Origin: Kangiellaceae bacterium
Lineage (GTDB): Bacteria > Pseudomonadota > Gammaproteobacteria > Enterobacterales > Kangiellaceae
DNA: 64,000 nucleotides
Assembly: GCA_019090895.1 (NCBI GenBank)
Contig: JAHRVB010000142.1
Span: 21,715 to 85,714 of the forward strand
Direction: 5' to 3'
The notes beneath the pieces were generated by a model that did not search any database, was not told the origin of the DNA, and saw only the letters and a list, made by a program, of their open reading frames with translations. Both the position numbers and the translations under genes were made by a program. Position 1 is the stretch's first letter; each line of letters begins with the position of its first letter. Shown one piece after another: positions 9,827-19,755 of the stretch.

Positions 9827-11173
9827 ATGTCAATTATAAGTGAAAAAGAAGCAAAAATACTGCTCAAGAAAGTTCTTGCATTTTCTAAAGCAGATGAGTG
9901 TGAATGTAACCTAGATGGCCAACTTACCGGCAATATCCGTTACGCAAGAAATACCGTTACCACCGCTGGAGAAGTCAGTGATTTAACCTTAGCGGTGCAG
10001 TCTACTTTTGGAAAAAAAATGGGTGTAGCAACTATCAATGAATTTGATGATGCATCACTGGAAAAAGTTGTACGTCGAGCAGAAGAACTCGCCAAGCTTG
10101 CTCCAGACAATCCTGAGTTAATGCCTAATTTAAAACCTGCTAAGTATGCAAAAATGAATACTTACTTTGACTCTACTGCCAGTGTAACCCCTGAATATAG
10201 AGCACAAGCTGCAGATGATGGCATTGCACCGTCAAAGAAAAAGAATCTTGTTGCTAGTGGATTCCTGACGGATTCTCATACTATGCAGGCGGTTATGAAC
10301 AGCAATGGTTTATTTGCCTACAATGTTGACACCAATGCAAGTTTCTCAGCAACCATAAGAACAGCAGACGGTAAAGGCTCCGGCTGGGTTACCCGCGACT
10401 ATTCGGACATTAACAAGATGGATACCTCTGAAGCGTCAAGTATTGCAATAGAAAAGTCATTGGGCTCCGTTGATGCGAAAGAAATGGAACCTGGCAAGTA
10501 TACTGTTATTTTAGAACCTGCCGCGGGCGTGGGGTTGCTTGGGCGATTATTTAATGCAATGGGACAACGAGCTGCGGATGAAGGTCGAAGCTTTGCAAGC
10601 TACAAGCCGAAGGAAGGTGAAGAAAATCCACCTAAAAACAAACTCGGTGAGAAAATGTTTGATGAACGTGTCAATATCTATTCCGACCCACATCATCCAG
10701 AAGTACCAACGGCTTCTTTCGCGAGTGATGGAGCGCCAGTAGAAAAGACTTATTGGGTCAAAAACGGGAAAATTGAGAACTTTCAAAATTCTCGTTTCTG
10801 GGCCGATAAGACAGGTAAGAAATATAACCCTACGGCTGCAGGCAGCGGTCAATGGTTAATGTCAGGTGGTGATGAAAGCTTGGAAGATATGATTAAAAAT
10901 ACCCGTCGTGGAGTTTTGGTCACTCGACTTTGGTATATCAGACAGCTTGACCCCCAAACTTTGCTTCACACGGGACTCACCAGAGACGGTACTTTCTATG
11001 TTGAGAACGGAAAGATAAAATACCCAGTCAAGAACTTCCGTTTTAACGAAAGCCCGATAGTCATGTTAAATAATATCGAAGCGCTTGGGAAACCGGTAAG
11101 AATCAATGGTAACATGGTTCCACCGATGAAAATTCGAGACTTTACCTTTAGCAGTTTGTCTGATGCTGTCTAA
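9827..11173 (+). CDS. tldE: TldE/PmbA-like partner protein
   Basis: The 448-residue non-catalytic half of a TldD-TldE pair. It shows the family N-terminal domain (NIRYARNTVTTAGEVSDLTLAVQSTFGKKMG) and the conserved C-terminal region (GVLVTRLWYIRQLDPQTLLHTGLTRDGTFYVENGKIKYPVKNFRFNESP). There is no HExxxH motif, as expected for TldE, and no export signal although its partner has a Tat signal. It lies 32 bases after tldD in the same direction and is followed by a strong terminator, so the two form a closed operon. Confidence 0.92.
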   Translation: MSIISEKEAKILLKKVLAFSKADECECNLDGQLTGNIRYARNTVTTAGEVSDLTLAVQSTFGKKMGVATINEFDDASLEKVVRRAEELAKLAPDNPELMPNLKPAKYAKMNTYFDSTASVTPEYRAQAADDGIAPSKKKNLVASGFLTDSHTMQAVMNSNGLFAYNVDTNASFSATIRTADGKGSGWVTRDYSDINKMDTSEASSIAIEKSLGSVDAKEMEPGKYTVILEPAAGVGLLGRLFNAMGQRAADEGRSFASYKPKEGEENPPKNKLGEKMFDERVNIYSDPHHPEVPTASFASDGAPVEKTYWVKNGKIENFQNSRFWADKTGKKYNPTAAGSGQWLMSGGDESLEDMIKNTRRGVLVTRLWYIRQLDPQTLLHTGLTRDGTFYVENGKIKYPVKNFRFNESPIVMLNNIEALGKPVRINGNMVPPMKIRDFTFSSLSDAV

Positions 11174-11200
11174 ATAAAATCGAAGGAAGAAGGTACTAAT

Positions 11201-11230
11201 AAAGGCGCAGAAATTGCGCCTTTATTTTAT
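11201..11230 (+). terminator. Intrinsic terminator after tldDE
   Basis: A perfect 9-bp stem (AAAGGCGCA / TGCGCCTTT) closes a GAAAT loop and is followed by ATTTTAT. It separates the tldDE pair from the MoxR gene block. Confidence 0.85.
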
Positions 11231-11273
11231 CTAAAAATAAAATGATTAAAATTAATAGCCAAGCCCTACGCCA

Positions 11274-11978
11274 ATGAAACGACGAAGCCTGATAAAAAAA
11301 CTAGTCTTATCGAGTGCAGCCGTTCCTTTTGCAACGGTTAAAATGGCTAACGCAGGATCAGAATCGTTTGACTTCTACTTTACTCGGCTTAGCTATGAGT
11401 CTGGCGATTGGGATGTCGACGAAAGAATGCCTGCAAATTTATTAAATTCGCTGATCGAATATACAACTATTACGGTAGATCTCAACGAACGAATTGTTCC
11501 ATTAGCTGATCCAGCCATGTTAACCGCACCTTTTTGTTATCTCGCTGGCCACCGCCTAGTCGAGTTCAATCACGCAGAGAAACAAAATTTTGAGAGCTAT
11601 GTAAAAAATGGAGGATTCGTTTTTGTTGATGATTGTAATCACGACATTGATGGCGTTTTTGCACAGACATTTGAAGCTCAAATGGCCGAAATATTCGGTC
11701 CGGAAGCCTTAAAAAAGATCCCCAATGATCATCCACTTTATTCTTCGTTCTTCCAATTTGATGGCCCACCCGACACAGGATTGGAATTAAATGGCTGGGG
11801 AGATGATCTAGTCCATGATTACCTAAAAGCCATCGAGATTGATGGTAGGATTGCTGTCCTATACAGTAATAAAGACTTGGGTTGTGAATGGGATTACGAC
11901 TTCAGAAACAAACGTTTTCTTGCCAAAGACAATACCAAGTTTGCAGTTAATATTGTCGTTTACTCTATGACAGCTTAA
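11274..11978 (+). CDS. DUF4159 protein with Tat-like signal
   Basis: A 234-residue protein with a KRRSLIKKLVLSSAAVPFATV leader of twin-arginine type (MKRRSLIKK, then a short hydrophobic stretch ending AxA-like at KMANAGS). The remainder resembles DUF4159: FYFTRLSYESGDWD, GGFVFVDDCNHD, HPLYSSFFQFDG, and a C-terminal segment on tissue of a GATase-like fold (FAVNIVVYSMT). DUF4159 genes are commonly found beside MoxR, DUF58 and BatA genes, and MoxR starts 32 bases downstream here. Function is unknown. The acidic residues and YxxFF/GWGDD motifs suggest ligand binding but that is inference. Confidence 0.8.
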   Translation: MKRRSLIKKLVLSSAAVPFATVKMANAGSESFDFYFTRLSYESGDWDVDERMPANLLNSLIEYTTITVDLNERIVPLADPAMLTAPFCYLAGHRLVEFNHAEKQNFESYVKNGGFVFVDDCNHDIDGVFAQTFEAQMAEIFGPEALKKIPNDHPLYSSFFQFDGPPDTGLELNGWGDDLVHDYLKAIEIDGRIAVLYSNKDLGCEWDYDFRNKRFLAKDNTKFAVNIVVYSMTA

Positions 11979-12010
11979 CGTTAAATTTAATTCAAGATGG
12001 ATCAATAAGA

Positions 12011-13003
12011 ATGAATGAACAACAAATCCAACAAAAAATTAGTCGCTTAACTGATATAAAACAAGAAATAGCCAAAGTGATCGTTGGTCAACAGCAAATC
12101 GTTGAAGAATTACTGATCAGTATTTTAGCTGGTGGACATTGTTTACTGGAAGGTGTCCCCGGTCTCGCAAAAACACTGTTAGTTAGCACCCTTGCAGAAA
12201 CGATGAAACTCGATTTTCATCGGGTTCAATTTACCCCTGATTTAATGCCGAGTGATATCATTGGTACCGAGATTCTTGAAGAAGATCATACAAGCGGCAA
12301 GCGATTCTTTAAGTTTCAAAAAGGCCCAGTATTTACCAATATATTATTGGCTGATGAAATAAACCGAACGCCACCAAAAACTCAGGCAGCCTTACTTGAA
12401 GCTATGCAAGAAAAACGTGTGAGCTACGGCGGAAAAACCTATCAACTTCCAAGCCCATTCTTTGTTTTAGCAACTCAGAACCCAGTTGAGCAATCTGGAA
12501 CTTACCCGTTACCCGAGGCACAGCTCGATCGTTTCTTAATGTTTATTAGAGTAGGCTATCCCTCGGAATCAGAAGAAACTGAAATACTAAAACGTACAAC
12601 AGGAACCAAGTCAGTAAAACTTAAAGCTCTGATGCATGCCGATGAAATAGTAGAGCTGCAACAGTTAGTACGAGAAGTCGAAATATCTGAATCACTATTG
12701 GCTTATGTTACTCGAGTAGTTAGACAAACACGTCCTTCCGATACGCAAGTCGAAAGTGTCAAGAAGTATACACGCTGGGGGGCTGGACCAAGAGCAGGTC
12801 AAGCACTCGTGTTATGTGCCAAGGCAAAAGCGCTTTTGTCCGGCCGATACGCTGTTACTTTGGACGATATTGCCTTTGTTGCGCCAGCGGTACTGCGACA
12901 CAGAATATTAACCAATTTCCAAGCTGAGGCGGATGGAATGACTAATGACAAACTTGTCCAAGAGTTACTTATTCTTGTAGAAAAGCCAAAAAGTAAACTC
13001 TAG
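12011..13003 (+). CDS. MoxR-family AAA+ ATPase
   Basis: A 330-residue AAA+ chaperone-like ATPase of the MoxR clade. Walker A is GVPGLAKT (about residues 48-55), Walker B with the MoxR signature is LLADEINRTPPKTQAALLEAMQE, sensor 1 lies in FVLATQNPVEQSGTYPLPEAQLDRF, and a C-terminal lid domain ends the protein. MoxR proteins usually help assemble or activate complexes containing von Willebrand A proteins. The DUF58 and BatA-like genes directly downstream supply such partners. Start ATG at 12011 lies 32 bases after the DUF4159 stop. Confidence 0.95.
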   Translation: MNEQQIQQKISRLTDIKQEIAKVIVGQQQIVEELLISILAGGHCLLEGVPGLAKTLLVSTLAETMKLDFHRVQFTPDLMPSDIIGTEILEEDHTSGKRFFKFQKGPVFTNILLADEINRTPPKTQAALLEAMQEKRVSYGGKTYQLPSPFFVLATQNPVEQSGTYPLPEAQLDRFLMFIRVGYPSESEETEILKRTTGTKSVKLKALMHADEIVELQQLVREVEISESLLAYVTRVVRQTRPSDTQVESVKKYTRWGAGPRAGQALVLCAKAKALLSGRYAVTLDDIAFVAPAVLRHRILTNFQAEADGMTNDKLVQELLILVEKPKSKL

Positions 13004-13031
13004 TTATCTAAGAAAGTGGACAGTTAGCCTA

Positions 13032-13958
13032 ATGCAACGATATATCGATCCAAAAACAATTGCTCGAATAAAAGATCTTCCCTTGGTAGCCAAAACCATT
13101 GCAGAAGGTTTTTTGCATGGGTTGCAACCAAGCATGCAGCGTGGTGTCGGTATCGAATTTAGTCAATATAGGGCCTATGAAGAAGGTGATGAACTAAATC
13201 GTATGGACTGGAAGCTATTTGCTAGAAGCGATCGCTATTTTGTAAGAGAGGCAGAGAGAGAAAGCGAGATTGACATATGGTTTCTTCTCGATACGAGTCG
13301 ATCAATGCTGCAACAATCCCAACAGTCAGAAGAAGGATGGAACAAACTTGAATATGCCAAGAGTTTGATCGCAAGCTTAAGTTACTTAGCTAACAAGCAA
13401 GGTGATTCGTTTGGATTTATGACCTTAGATTCGGCAAAAACGAAAGCCATAGCATCCGATAATAATAATCAACTCATGCAGAGTAGTTGCGGTGAACGTC
13501 ATTGGCAAAAACTGCTGATTAATTTGCTTTCCATTACTGATAGCCCTTTCTTTCCAGCGGTTGAAACATTGACACATCAACTCGAGAAACTTCAAAAGCC
13601 ATCCCTAATTTTTGTCATAAGTGATTTCTATGAGAGAAATTCTGAGATCAGTGATTTTCTTTCAAAGATTAATACGTCTCTGTCGGAAGTAGTTGCTCTA
13701 CAACTATTTAGTCGTGACGAGAAAGAGTTCAATTATAACAGCGCAGTTCGCTTTAAGGATCTCGAATCAAATGAGGAGGTTCTAGTATCGGCTAAGAATG
13801 CTAAGTCCGCCTATCTGAATGCGTTACGCCAGTTCGATCAAAAGCTCAGTACTGATCTTGCACATAAAAATATGGCTCATTGCTCTCTCAATATTGACAG
13901 CCCATTAGATGTTGGATTATCTGAATTTTTAAGGCATCGTAATCGGGTGAGCCGTTAA
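13032..13958 (+). CDS. DUF58 domain protein (vWA-like)
   Basis: A 308-residue soluble protein with the DUF58 signature YRAYEEGDELNRMDWKLFARSDRYFVREAERESE, then a vWA-like metal site (FLLDTSRSM: DxSxS). It is the usual partner of MoxR. Its TAA shares an A with the ATG of the next gene (TAATG), which implies translational coupling. No membrane segment is visible, consistent with a cytosolic face where MoxR could reach it. Confidence 0.93.
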   Translation: MQRYIDPKTIARIKDLPLVAKTIAEGFLHGLQPSMQRGVGIEFSQYRAYEEGDELNRMDWKLFARSDRYFVREAERESEIDIWFLLDTSRSMLQQSQQSEEGWNKLEYAKSLIASLSYLANKQGDSFGFMTLDSAKTKAIASDNNNQLMQSSCGERHWQKLLINLLSITDSPFFPAVETLTHQLEKLQKPSLIFVISDFYERNSEISDFLSKINTSLSEVVALQLFSRDEKEFNYNSAVRFKDLESNEEVLVSAKNAKSAYLNALRQFDQKLSTDLAHKNMAHCSLNIDSPLDVGLSEFLRHRNRVSR

Positions 13959-15355
13959 TGCCGTGGCTATCTGAATTCGTTTTATCGAATCCTGTGGCAT
14001 TGTTTTCATTGCTTGCGCTACTCATTCCTGTGCTAATTCATCTGTTTAATCCTAGCCGAGGAGTATTGGTATATGTGGGTAATATTAAGCTCATTGAAAA
14101 AGCAAAAAATCTGAAAGTGACGGAAATCAAAATTCGTCAGTGGTTACTTTTGATATTACGACTGATCATTTTTTCACTTCTTACCCTCATATTGGCAAAC
14201 TTACTTGGGCCCAATAATCAAGCAGTTAAAGAAGGTCAAAGTGTATTTATAAGTGCTAACTGGTTTAATAAAGCTAGCGATAAGGATAAGCGACAGCTTG
14301 CTAAGTCACACCCTGTTGCGAAGTTTTATCGTTTTGAACGGGGATTCCCGCCAATCGAAAATGTTAATGACACCAACATTCTTGTTGGTCAATTGGAAAC
14401 GATTAATCGCTTTCGGACAGATAGTTTGATTGCTGAATTGATTGATTCTACTTTGTTAACCAATGATACATTTATTTATACTACAAACCTGCTAAATCAA
14501 TTCTCTGCACAACGAAACCTTGCATCCCTCATATTGCCGAAAGGGTCGACAATTCACTGGAAAATGTTAGACCAAGCGATTAATCATAACAATTCAATGA
14601 CTGTACAAGTCTATTATGATACGAGTCGTACCGAAGACATAAGCTATTTTAATCAAGCATTCAAAATACTTAATGAAAGTTCGGCGTCACTAACTGTTCA
14701 ATATTTTAATATTCCTAGCTCTGGAGAAATCGAAAATGAAAACGAAACACCACGGCAACAGAGCGACGAATCAGAAAATGAAAAATGGATAATATGGTTA
14801 AGCGACAGCTCGCTTCCGACTTCACTCTACGAAAGGATATTTGAAGGTAGCAATCTAATTACAGACAATCCCTCTTCGGAAATTCAACTATCTCGAGCGC
14901 AACCTCTTTCGTTGGTAAGAGTCGGTTTAGTCGATATTAAATTAACCCATAAATTGCCCCCCTTAAACGATGATCATTCTGTAGTAATTTGGAAGGACTT
15001 GCAGCAACGTCCACTTCTAAGTCAATTATCAAAGCTCGATAAGAGAGAACTTAACTCTTCCTCGGGTTCCTATTTTCAATTCCACAGTCGATTTAATCCT
15101 GCATGGAGTGATTTGGTTGAGGGAATTCAATTTCCAATAGTATTAAGCAAAGTACTTTCTTTAAGCGGTCGGAATCAAGTCGGTAAGTTAATTGGTCAGA
15201 CAGAACTACCCGAATTCAAACCAACATTAGAAGTAGAAGATATAGCTCACAAGACTTTTGCTACTTCTTATCGAGCATTCCTACTATTACTTTTATCCAT
15301 GATTTGGTTACTAGAGCGTTGGTTAAGTGAACGGATAATTCGATCTCATGATTGA
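13958..15355 (+). CDS. BatA-domain membrane protein
   Basis: A 465-residue membrane protein with the aerotolerance-regulator N-terminal (BatA) domain: two N-terminal helices around residues 11-29 and 61-85 bracketing FNPSRGVLVYVGNIKLIEKA, then a long polar region and one C-terminal helix (FLLLLLSMIWLLERWL). The middle does not show the MIDAS residues of a true vWA domain. It overlaps the previous gene by 1 base and the next by 8, so the operon is tightly coupled. Role presumably scaffold for the MoxR/DUF58 system (inference). Confidence 0.85.
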   Translation: MPWLSEFVLSNPVALFSLLALLIPVLIHLFNPSRGVLVYVGNIKLIEKAKNLKVTEIKIRQWLLLILRLIIFSLLTLILANLLGPNNQAVKEGQSVFISANWFNKASDKDKRQLAKSHPVAKFYRFERGFPPIENVNDTNILVGQLETINRFRTDSLIAELIDSTLLTNDTFIYTTNLLNQFSAQRNLASLILPKGSTIHWKMLDQAINHNNSMTVQVYYDTSRTEDISYFNQAFKILNESSASLTVQYFNIPSSGEIENENETPRQQSDESENEKWIIWLSDSSLPTSLYERIFEGSNLITDNPSSEIQLSRAQPLSLVRVGLVDIKLTHKLPPLNDDHSVVIWKDLQQRPLLSQLSKLDKRELNSSSGSYFQFHSRFNPAWSDLVEGIQFPIVLSKVLSLSGRNQVGKLIGQTELPEFKPTLEVEDIAHKTFATSYRAFLLLLLSMIWLLERWLSERIIRSHD

Positions 15356-17705
15356 TGCATTACTTCGCCAATTCCGGTTCAGGAAACTACTCCAGATATT
15401 CATCTCTAGTTTCATTTTTGCGCTGATGGTATTGAGTATTAATCACTCACTCAACAGTCACTTTAATGGCTCGCTTATTGTCACACTCGCATTTCTGCTG
15501 CCTTACTTTGTCTTCCATCTTAGAAAATATCGCTCTATCAGCAAGAGTAATTTATTGGAGCATATTAATCGTAGCTATCCAGATTACGAGGAAAGTGCTC
15601 AGCTAATTCAGAACTCGGTCCACTCACAGGAGCTGAATATTTTAGCTCGACTACAAAAACAAAAAATCGAAGATAAATTAGACCACGATATAAAATCCAA
15701 ACGGTTTTCTCTGTTATACCCCCGAATCCGCTGGAAGTCCTCGTTTTTAATGTTAGTGACTACCCTCTTATTCTTAAGTTACGGTACGGAAACTATCTCG
15801 TTCATACAGGTGATGTTTCAAAACAGACAACTTGCAGGCCAAACAGAGACTTCAAATGTGAGCGTGGCTTTAAAAGAACCCAAAATAACCTCAAGCAAAA
15901 CTCTTATTCGGCCAGCTCTATATACCCAACTTAAGTCTAAAGAAACTCATCAACTCAACTTCGAAGCAGAACAACAAGCTAAACTTTTTTGGACAATTGA
16001 ATTTAGTAACTCAAAACTGGACTATTTCTATTCTCCATCGGGCCAAGCTCCACAAAAAATGAAAAGAAATGGGAAGCACTTTTCCATAGAGGATGTAGCG
16101 ACTCAGACTCAGCTGTATAAATTTAGTTATCAAAAAGATACTAAACTAATCGACTTAGATGGCATATACGCCCTTTCTGTAATAAGAGACCGCCCACCAA
16201 AAATTGAGATTAAGGAGCCTAAACTCAACCTTATTGAATTCCCGAAGAGTTCGACTGCCGAATTCAATCTTAAGGTTAATGTTAGAGATGATTATGGTAT
16301 CTCTGATGTTAAGATTCTGGCCTCGGTGGCTAAAGGATCGGGAGAGGCTGTAAAATTTAGAGACAAAGTATTCCGCTTTACGGAAAGCGAGGCGAAAATA
16401 ACGACTGGCGATGCTCCCAATTCCCTACGAGTTTCACAGCTATATCAGCGACACTGGCGCCTATCTGATCTAGAAATGGAACCAGGAGATGAAGTGTATT
16501 TTAGTATTCAAGCCAAAGATAACCGCTCCCCTAACAACCAAATCGCTAAGTCAAGTAGTCTAATAATCCGATGGTTGGATGAAGAAGAAGTTGAAATGGC
16601 GGCTGAAGGAATACGAATTCGCTTTGTACCGGAGTATTTTCGAAGTCAGAGACAAATTATCATTGAAACAGAAAAACTCGTTCAGGATAGGCAAGACCTG
16701 TCGATTGATTCATTTCAACAAACATCCCAAGACCTTGGATATTCACAAAGTGACTTAAAACGAAAATATGGTCAGTATCTTGGAGACGAATTTGGGGAAG
16801 GCCCAGAAGAACAGTTTGGTTTAGCCGATGGTTATCACGGAGGTGAGTCTATGTCATCAGGCGAAGCTAACACCGGCGTTGAACAACATCATGATAAAGC
16901 TTCCACACAAGAAGATGAAGACGATCATCAAGTTTCCCAACAGCCGGAAATCGATGACCATAGCCATGAGCATTCATTAGATGACTCCCCGACTAATAAT
17001 AATGACCGAAGTGGCGCTACCGAACTTATTCAAAAATTTGGTCATAATCATGGAACAATCGAAATCGCACCTTTGTCGAAGCGCGATCCCAAAAGTTGGA
17101 TGAAAATGGCTGTCAATGAAATGTGGCAGGCAGAACTTCACTTAATGGTTTCTGAGCCAGAGAAGGCATTACCCTTCGAATATAATGCGTATAATTATTT
17201 GAAACTGGCTCGCCAAGCCGAAAGAATTTACGCCAAGCGATTGGGCTTTGAACCGCCACCGGTGAGTGAAGACCGACGACTGAGTGGCGAATTGATGGCT
17301 ATACTTGAGTACGATTTATCTTATGTAGATAACAAAGATGACACCACAGATTCGATTCTTTTTGAGAAATCATTTCATATCCTTAACACTTTTGGAAGTG
17401 ATTCCCTTTCTCAATTAGAGGCTCCCCAAACCAAGTTGTTTTCAAAACTAAGTCATCGCTTAGTAGAGTTGTCCGGCGAGCGACCTATCTTAATTAAGTA
17501 TGCAGCCATAGCAGAAAGAGTAGCGCTGGCTAAAACAACGCTTCTCAAAAATTGCGATAATTGTATCGACGATTTGCGAAGCAAACTCTGGCAATTATTG
17601 CCCGCCCCAATAAGCCAACCTGGTCGATTATTGAATCCTCAGCCAGTGAGACTAGACCAAGAAAAACGCTATCTAAATTCGATTTTAAACGAGAGCATAA
17701 AATAA
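15348..17705 (+). CDS. DUF4175-like large membrane protein
   Basis: A 785-residue protein with hydrophobic segments near residues 13-31, 41-58 and 130-150, followed by a large polar region of the DUF4175 style (DYGISDVKILASVAKGSGEAV, SIQAKDNRSPNN). Residues about 504-548 form a low-complexity His/Asp/Glu/Gln-rich stretch (EQHHDKASTQEDEDDHQV, DDHSHEHSLDD), which could bind metal. The C-terminal part (residues ~580-770) looks helical. The first 8 bases overlap the BatA-like gene, and its stop overlaps the ATG of the next gene (TAATG). Family assignment rests on context and topology, so it is less sure than its neighbours. Confidence 0.7.
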   Translation: MIDALLRQFRFRKLLQIFISSFIFALMVLSINHSLNSHFNGSLIVTLAFLLPYFVFHLRKYRSISKSNLLEHINRSYPDYEESAQLIQNSVHSQELNILARLQKQKIEDKLDHDIKSKRFSLLYPRIRWKSSFLMLVTTLLFLSYGTETISFIQVMFQNRQLAGQTETSNVSVALKEPKITSSKTLIRPALYTQLKSKETHQLNFEAEQQAKLFWTIEFSNSKLDYFYSPSGQAPQKMKRNGKHFSIEDVATQTQLYKFSYQKDTKLIDLDGIYALSVIRDRPPKIEIKEPKLNLIEFPKSSTAEFNLKVNVRDDYGISDVKILASVAKGSGEAVKFRDKVFRFTESEAKITTGDAPNSLRVSQLYQRHWRLSDLEMEPGDEVYFSIQAKDNRSPNNQIAKSSSLIIRWLDEEEVEMAAEGIRIRFVPEYFRSQRQIIIETEKLVQDRQDLSIDSFQQTSQDLGYSQSDLKRKYGQYLGDEFGEGPEEQFGLADGYHGGESMSSGEANTGVEQHHDKASTQEDEDDHQVSQQPEIDDHSHEHSLDDSPTNNNDRSGATELIQKFGHNHGTIEIAPLSKRDPKSWMKMAVNEMWQAELHLMVSEPEKALPFEYNAYNYLKLARQAERIYAKRLGFEPPPVSEDRRLSGELMAILEYDLSYVDNKDDTTDSILFEKSFHILNTFGSDSLSQLEAPQTKLFSKLSHRLVELSGERPILIKYAAIAERVALAKTTLLKNCDNCIDDLRSKLWQLLPAPISQPGRLLNPQPVRLDQEKRYLNSILNESIK

Positions 17706-19645
17706 TGGTCAAGTTAGAATCAATACTTAACTTCCCTTTGCTATTCAGTAGCATGCTATTCATATTGTTGGCGTTAGTACTCTCCGTCTACAAACTCCTT
17801 ACTCGACTGAAAGATGCGTCTAAATTTCATCGAATAGGATTGTTATTTTTGAATCTAGTTTTCTTTTTGTCGTTTATGGGGCTAATCATCCAGCCTCATT
17901 ATAATGATTCATCGAATCGCATTAGCAAGCTGCTAATCCAAGATGATTTAACTGTGATGAAAAAATTGGACAAAGACGAATTTCTACTCGTTTCTTCACT
18001 CAGTCAGTTAGGACAACTAAGTCAACAATACCAATTGAAGTTTTCGAGCCAGATATTAACTGAACCCGAACAATTACAACTAAAGTCCCCCGCTTCTGAA
18101 ATCGAATTAATTGGTGACGGTTTGTCAGAAACTCAATTGGCCGCTTTCGATAATATGCGGTTGAACTTTGTCAGTGCAGAGTTAAAAACAGGACTAATAT
18201 CTCCCGAGTGGCTAGAAAGCATCTGGCTGGGCAATCACTTTTCTGTCAAGGCGACATTACAGACTTCAAGTAACGGAATATTCACTGTCGAATTAGTTGA
18301 TCCTATCGGTCAAGTGGTGCAACAGCTGTCGCTTAGGTCTAACGAAAGATTTGAAATGAGCAGTACACCAAAAACGATTGGCAATCATTTATACCAAATA
18401 AGAATAATTGATAGCAAAGACAAAATAGTATCGAACGAAACTATTCCTGTATCCGTTCAGCGCTCAACTCCAGCTAAACTATTGATCCTCCAATCTTCGC
18501 CGTCATTTGAAGTGAAACAATTACAAAACTGGTCAGCTGAAAATGGTGCGAGTTTATTTGTGAGATCAAGAATAAGCCAAAACAAATTCGTTTCTCGTTC
18601 CACCAACCTCGAACTATCAATTTTCGAATCTACCAAAGGAACATCGCTCAGTTCAAGAAGCCTATCATTATATGACTTATTGATTATTGATGGCCGAGAA
18701 CTTCTATCGATTTCAGATGGCCAAATTAAGACAGTTAAAGACGCTATTCGAGATGGTCTCGGATTGTTAGTATTAGTTGATTCCTATTTAGTAGACAACA
18801 AAAACGAATCTCTAGCCGATTTACTTAAAGACTTTCCTCTTTCTCCTTTAGAACAACAGACCGAATCATCGATTGTATTGGTGAAAAGTGAGACCGACCT
18901 TGTCAACCTTTCGAATATAACCTTACCTATCGCAACGCGCCCGTTTGATTCGACCAATAGTCTCCCACCCTCTGTGATTCCATTGATCACAGATCTTCAA
19001 GGAAGAGTGGTTGTAGCATCGTCACAATTAACTCTTGGCAAGTTAGGATTAAGCATTATTCAAGATACCAATCGTTTAGTTACCAGCGGTCGACGACAAG
19101 AGTTCAGTCTCATTTGGCATCACCTGATTGAGCAGATTGGAAGGAAAGAACAGGGTAGCCAATTACAAGCAAGAAATCCTGCCAAGCGTTTCACCATCAA
19201 TCAGCTCGCTGAAATTTGTATCAATATTCCGATGAAAACACCAGTAAAAGCTAAGACTGAACAAGAGACTTTTCGAGTCTCTCATTCTTTTCAGCAAGCT
19301 GATGAATCACAGCACGTGTTATCTTTCGAACGAAATCCATTCTTAAGTGGTGAATTTTGCGCAGATTTTTGGCCAAAACAATCTGGTTGGCATCAGTTAC
19401 TTGATAACAGCCTATCGCAAGATAATATGATAAAAGAAAACCTCTGGTTTTATGTTCACGATGAAGATGGATGGCAAGCTGATAATCAGCTTACTACATT
19501 ACTAGCGACCAAGAGTCGGATTAAACGTAACCCGAGTTCAGCAAGTAGAAAAGGAGTATCTTTACCTATAAGTGATTGGCTATTTTGGAGCCTAATGGTG
19601 ATCTCAAGCGGATTAATCTGGATTGAAAGAAAATACTGGTCCTGA
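17705..19645 (+). CDS. Membrane protein of MoxR operon, GATase-like middle
   Basis: A 646-residue protein, last of the MoxR block. It has two N-terminal membrane helices (about 7-28 and 43-61), an extended polar section, and one helix at the extreme C-terminus (WLFWSLMVISSGLIWIERKYW). Residues around 330-380 (YDLLIIDGRELLSISDGQIKTVKDAIRDGLGLLVLVDS) resemble the class I glutamine-amidotransferase-like fold found in such operon proteins, without a visible catalytic Cys. ATG at 17705 shares a base with the preceding stop. The frame is open to an ATG at 17561, but that would lie 145 bases inside the upstream gene and adds no signal-like sequence. Confidence 0.75.
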   Translation: MVKLESILNFPLLFSSMLFILLALVLSVYKLLTRLKDASKFHRIGLLFLNLVFFLSFMGLIIQPHYNDSSNRISKLLIQDDLTVMKKLDKDEFLLVSSLSQLGQLSQQYQLKFSSQILTEPEQLQLKSPASEIELIGDGLSETQLAAFDNMRLNFVSAELKTGLISPEWLESIWLGNHFSVKATLQTSSNGIFTVELVDPIGQVVQQLSLRSNERFEMSSTPKTIGNHLYQIRIIDSKDKIVSNETIPVSVQRSTPAKLLILQSSPSFEVKQLQNWSAENGASLFVRSRISQNKFVSRSTNLELSIFESTKGTSLSSRSLSLYDLLIIDGRELLSISDGQIKTVKDAIRDGLGLLVLVDSYLVDNKNESLADLLKDFPLSPLEQQTESSIVLVKSETDLVNLSNITLPIATRPFDSTNSLPPSVIPLITDLQGRVVVASSQLTLGKLGLSIIQDTNRLVTSGRRQEFSLIWHHLIEQIGRKEQGSQLQARNPAKRFTINQLAEICINIPMKTPVKAKTEQETFRVSHSFQQADESQHVLSFERNPFLSGEFCADFWPKQSGWHQLLDNSLSQDNMIKENLWFYVHDEDGWQADNQLTTLLATKSRIKRNPSSASRKGVSLPISDWLFWSLMVISSGLIWIERKYWS

Positions 19646-19755
19646 TAATCTTGGTTGCGGGCGATCTGAACGCTAATTTAAGTAAGTCATGAAGCAATAA
19701 GTAAGATTTGAATTTATAACGTTAGAATTTATAAAAATTTCTACCAGGAGCTAGA

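Noticed and set aside
17561..17704. Earlier start for the last gene of the MoxR block
   Set aside because: It would lie 145 bases inside the upstream gene and TAATG overlap at 17703-17707 is the better start.
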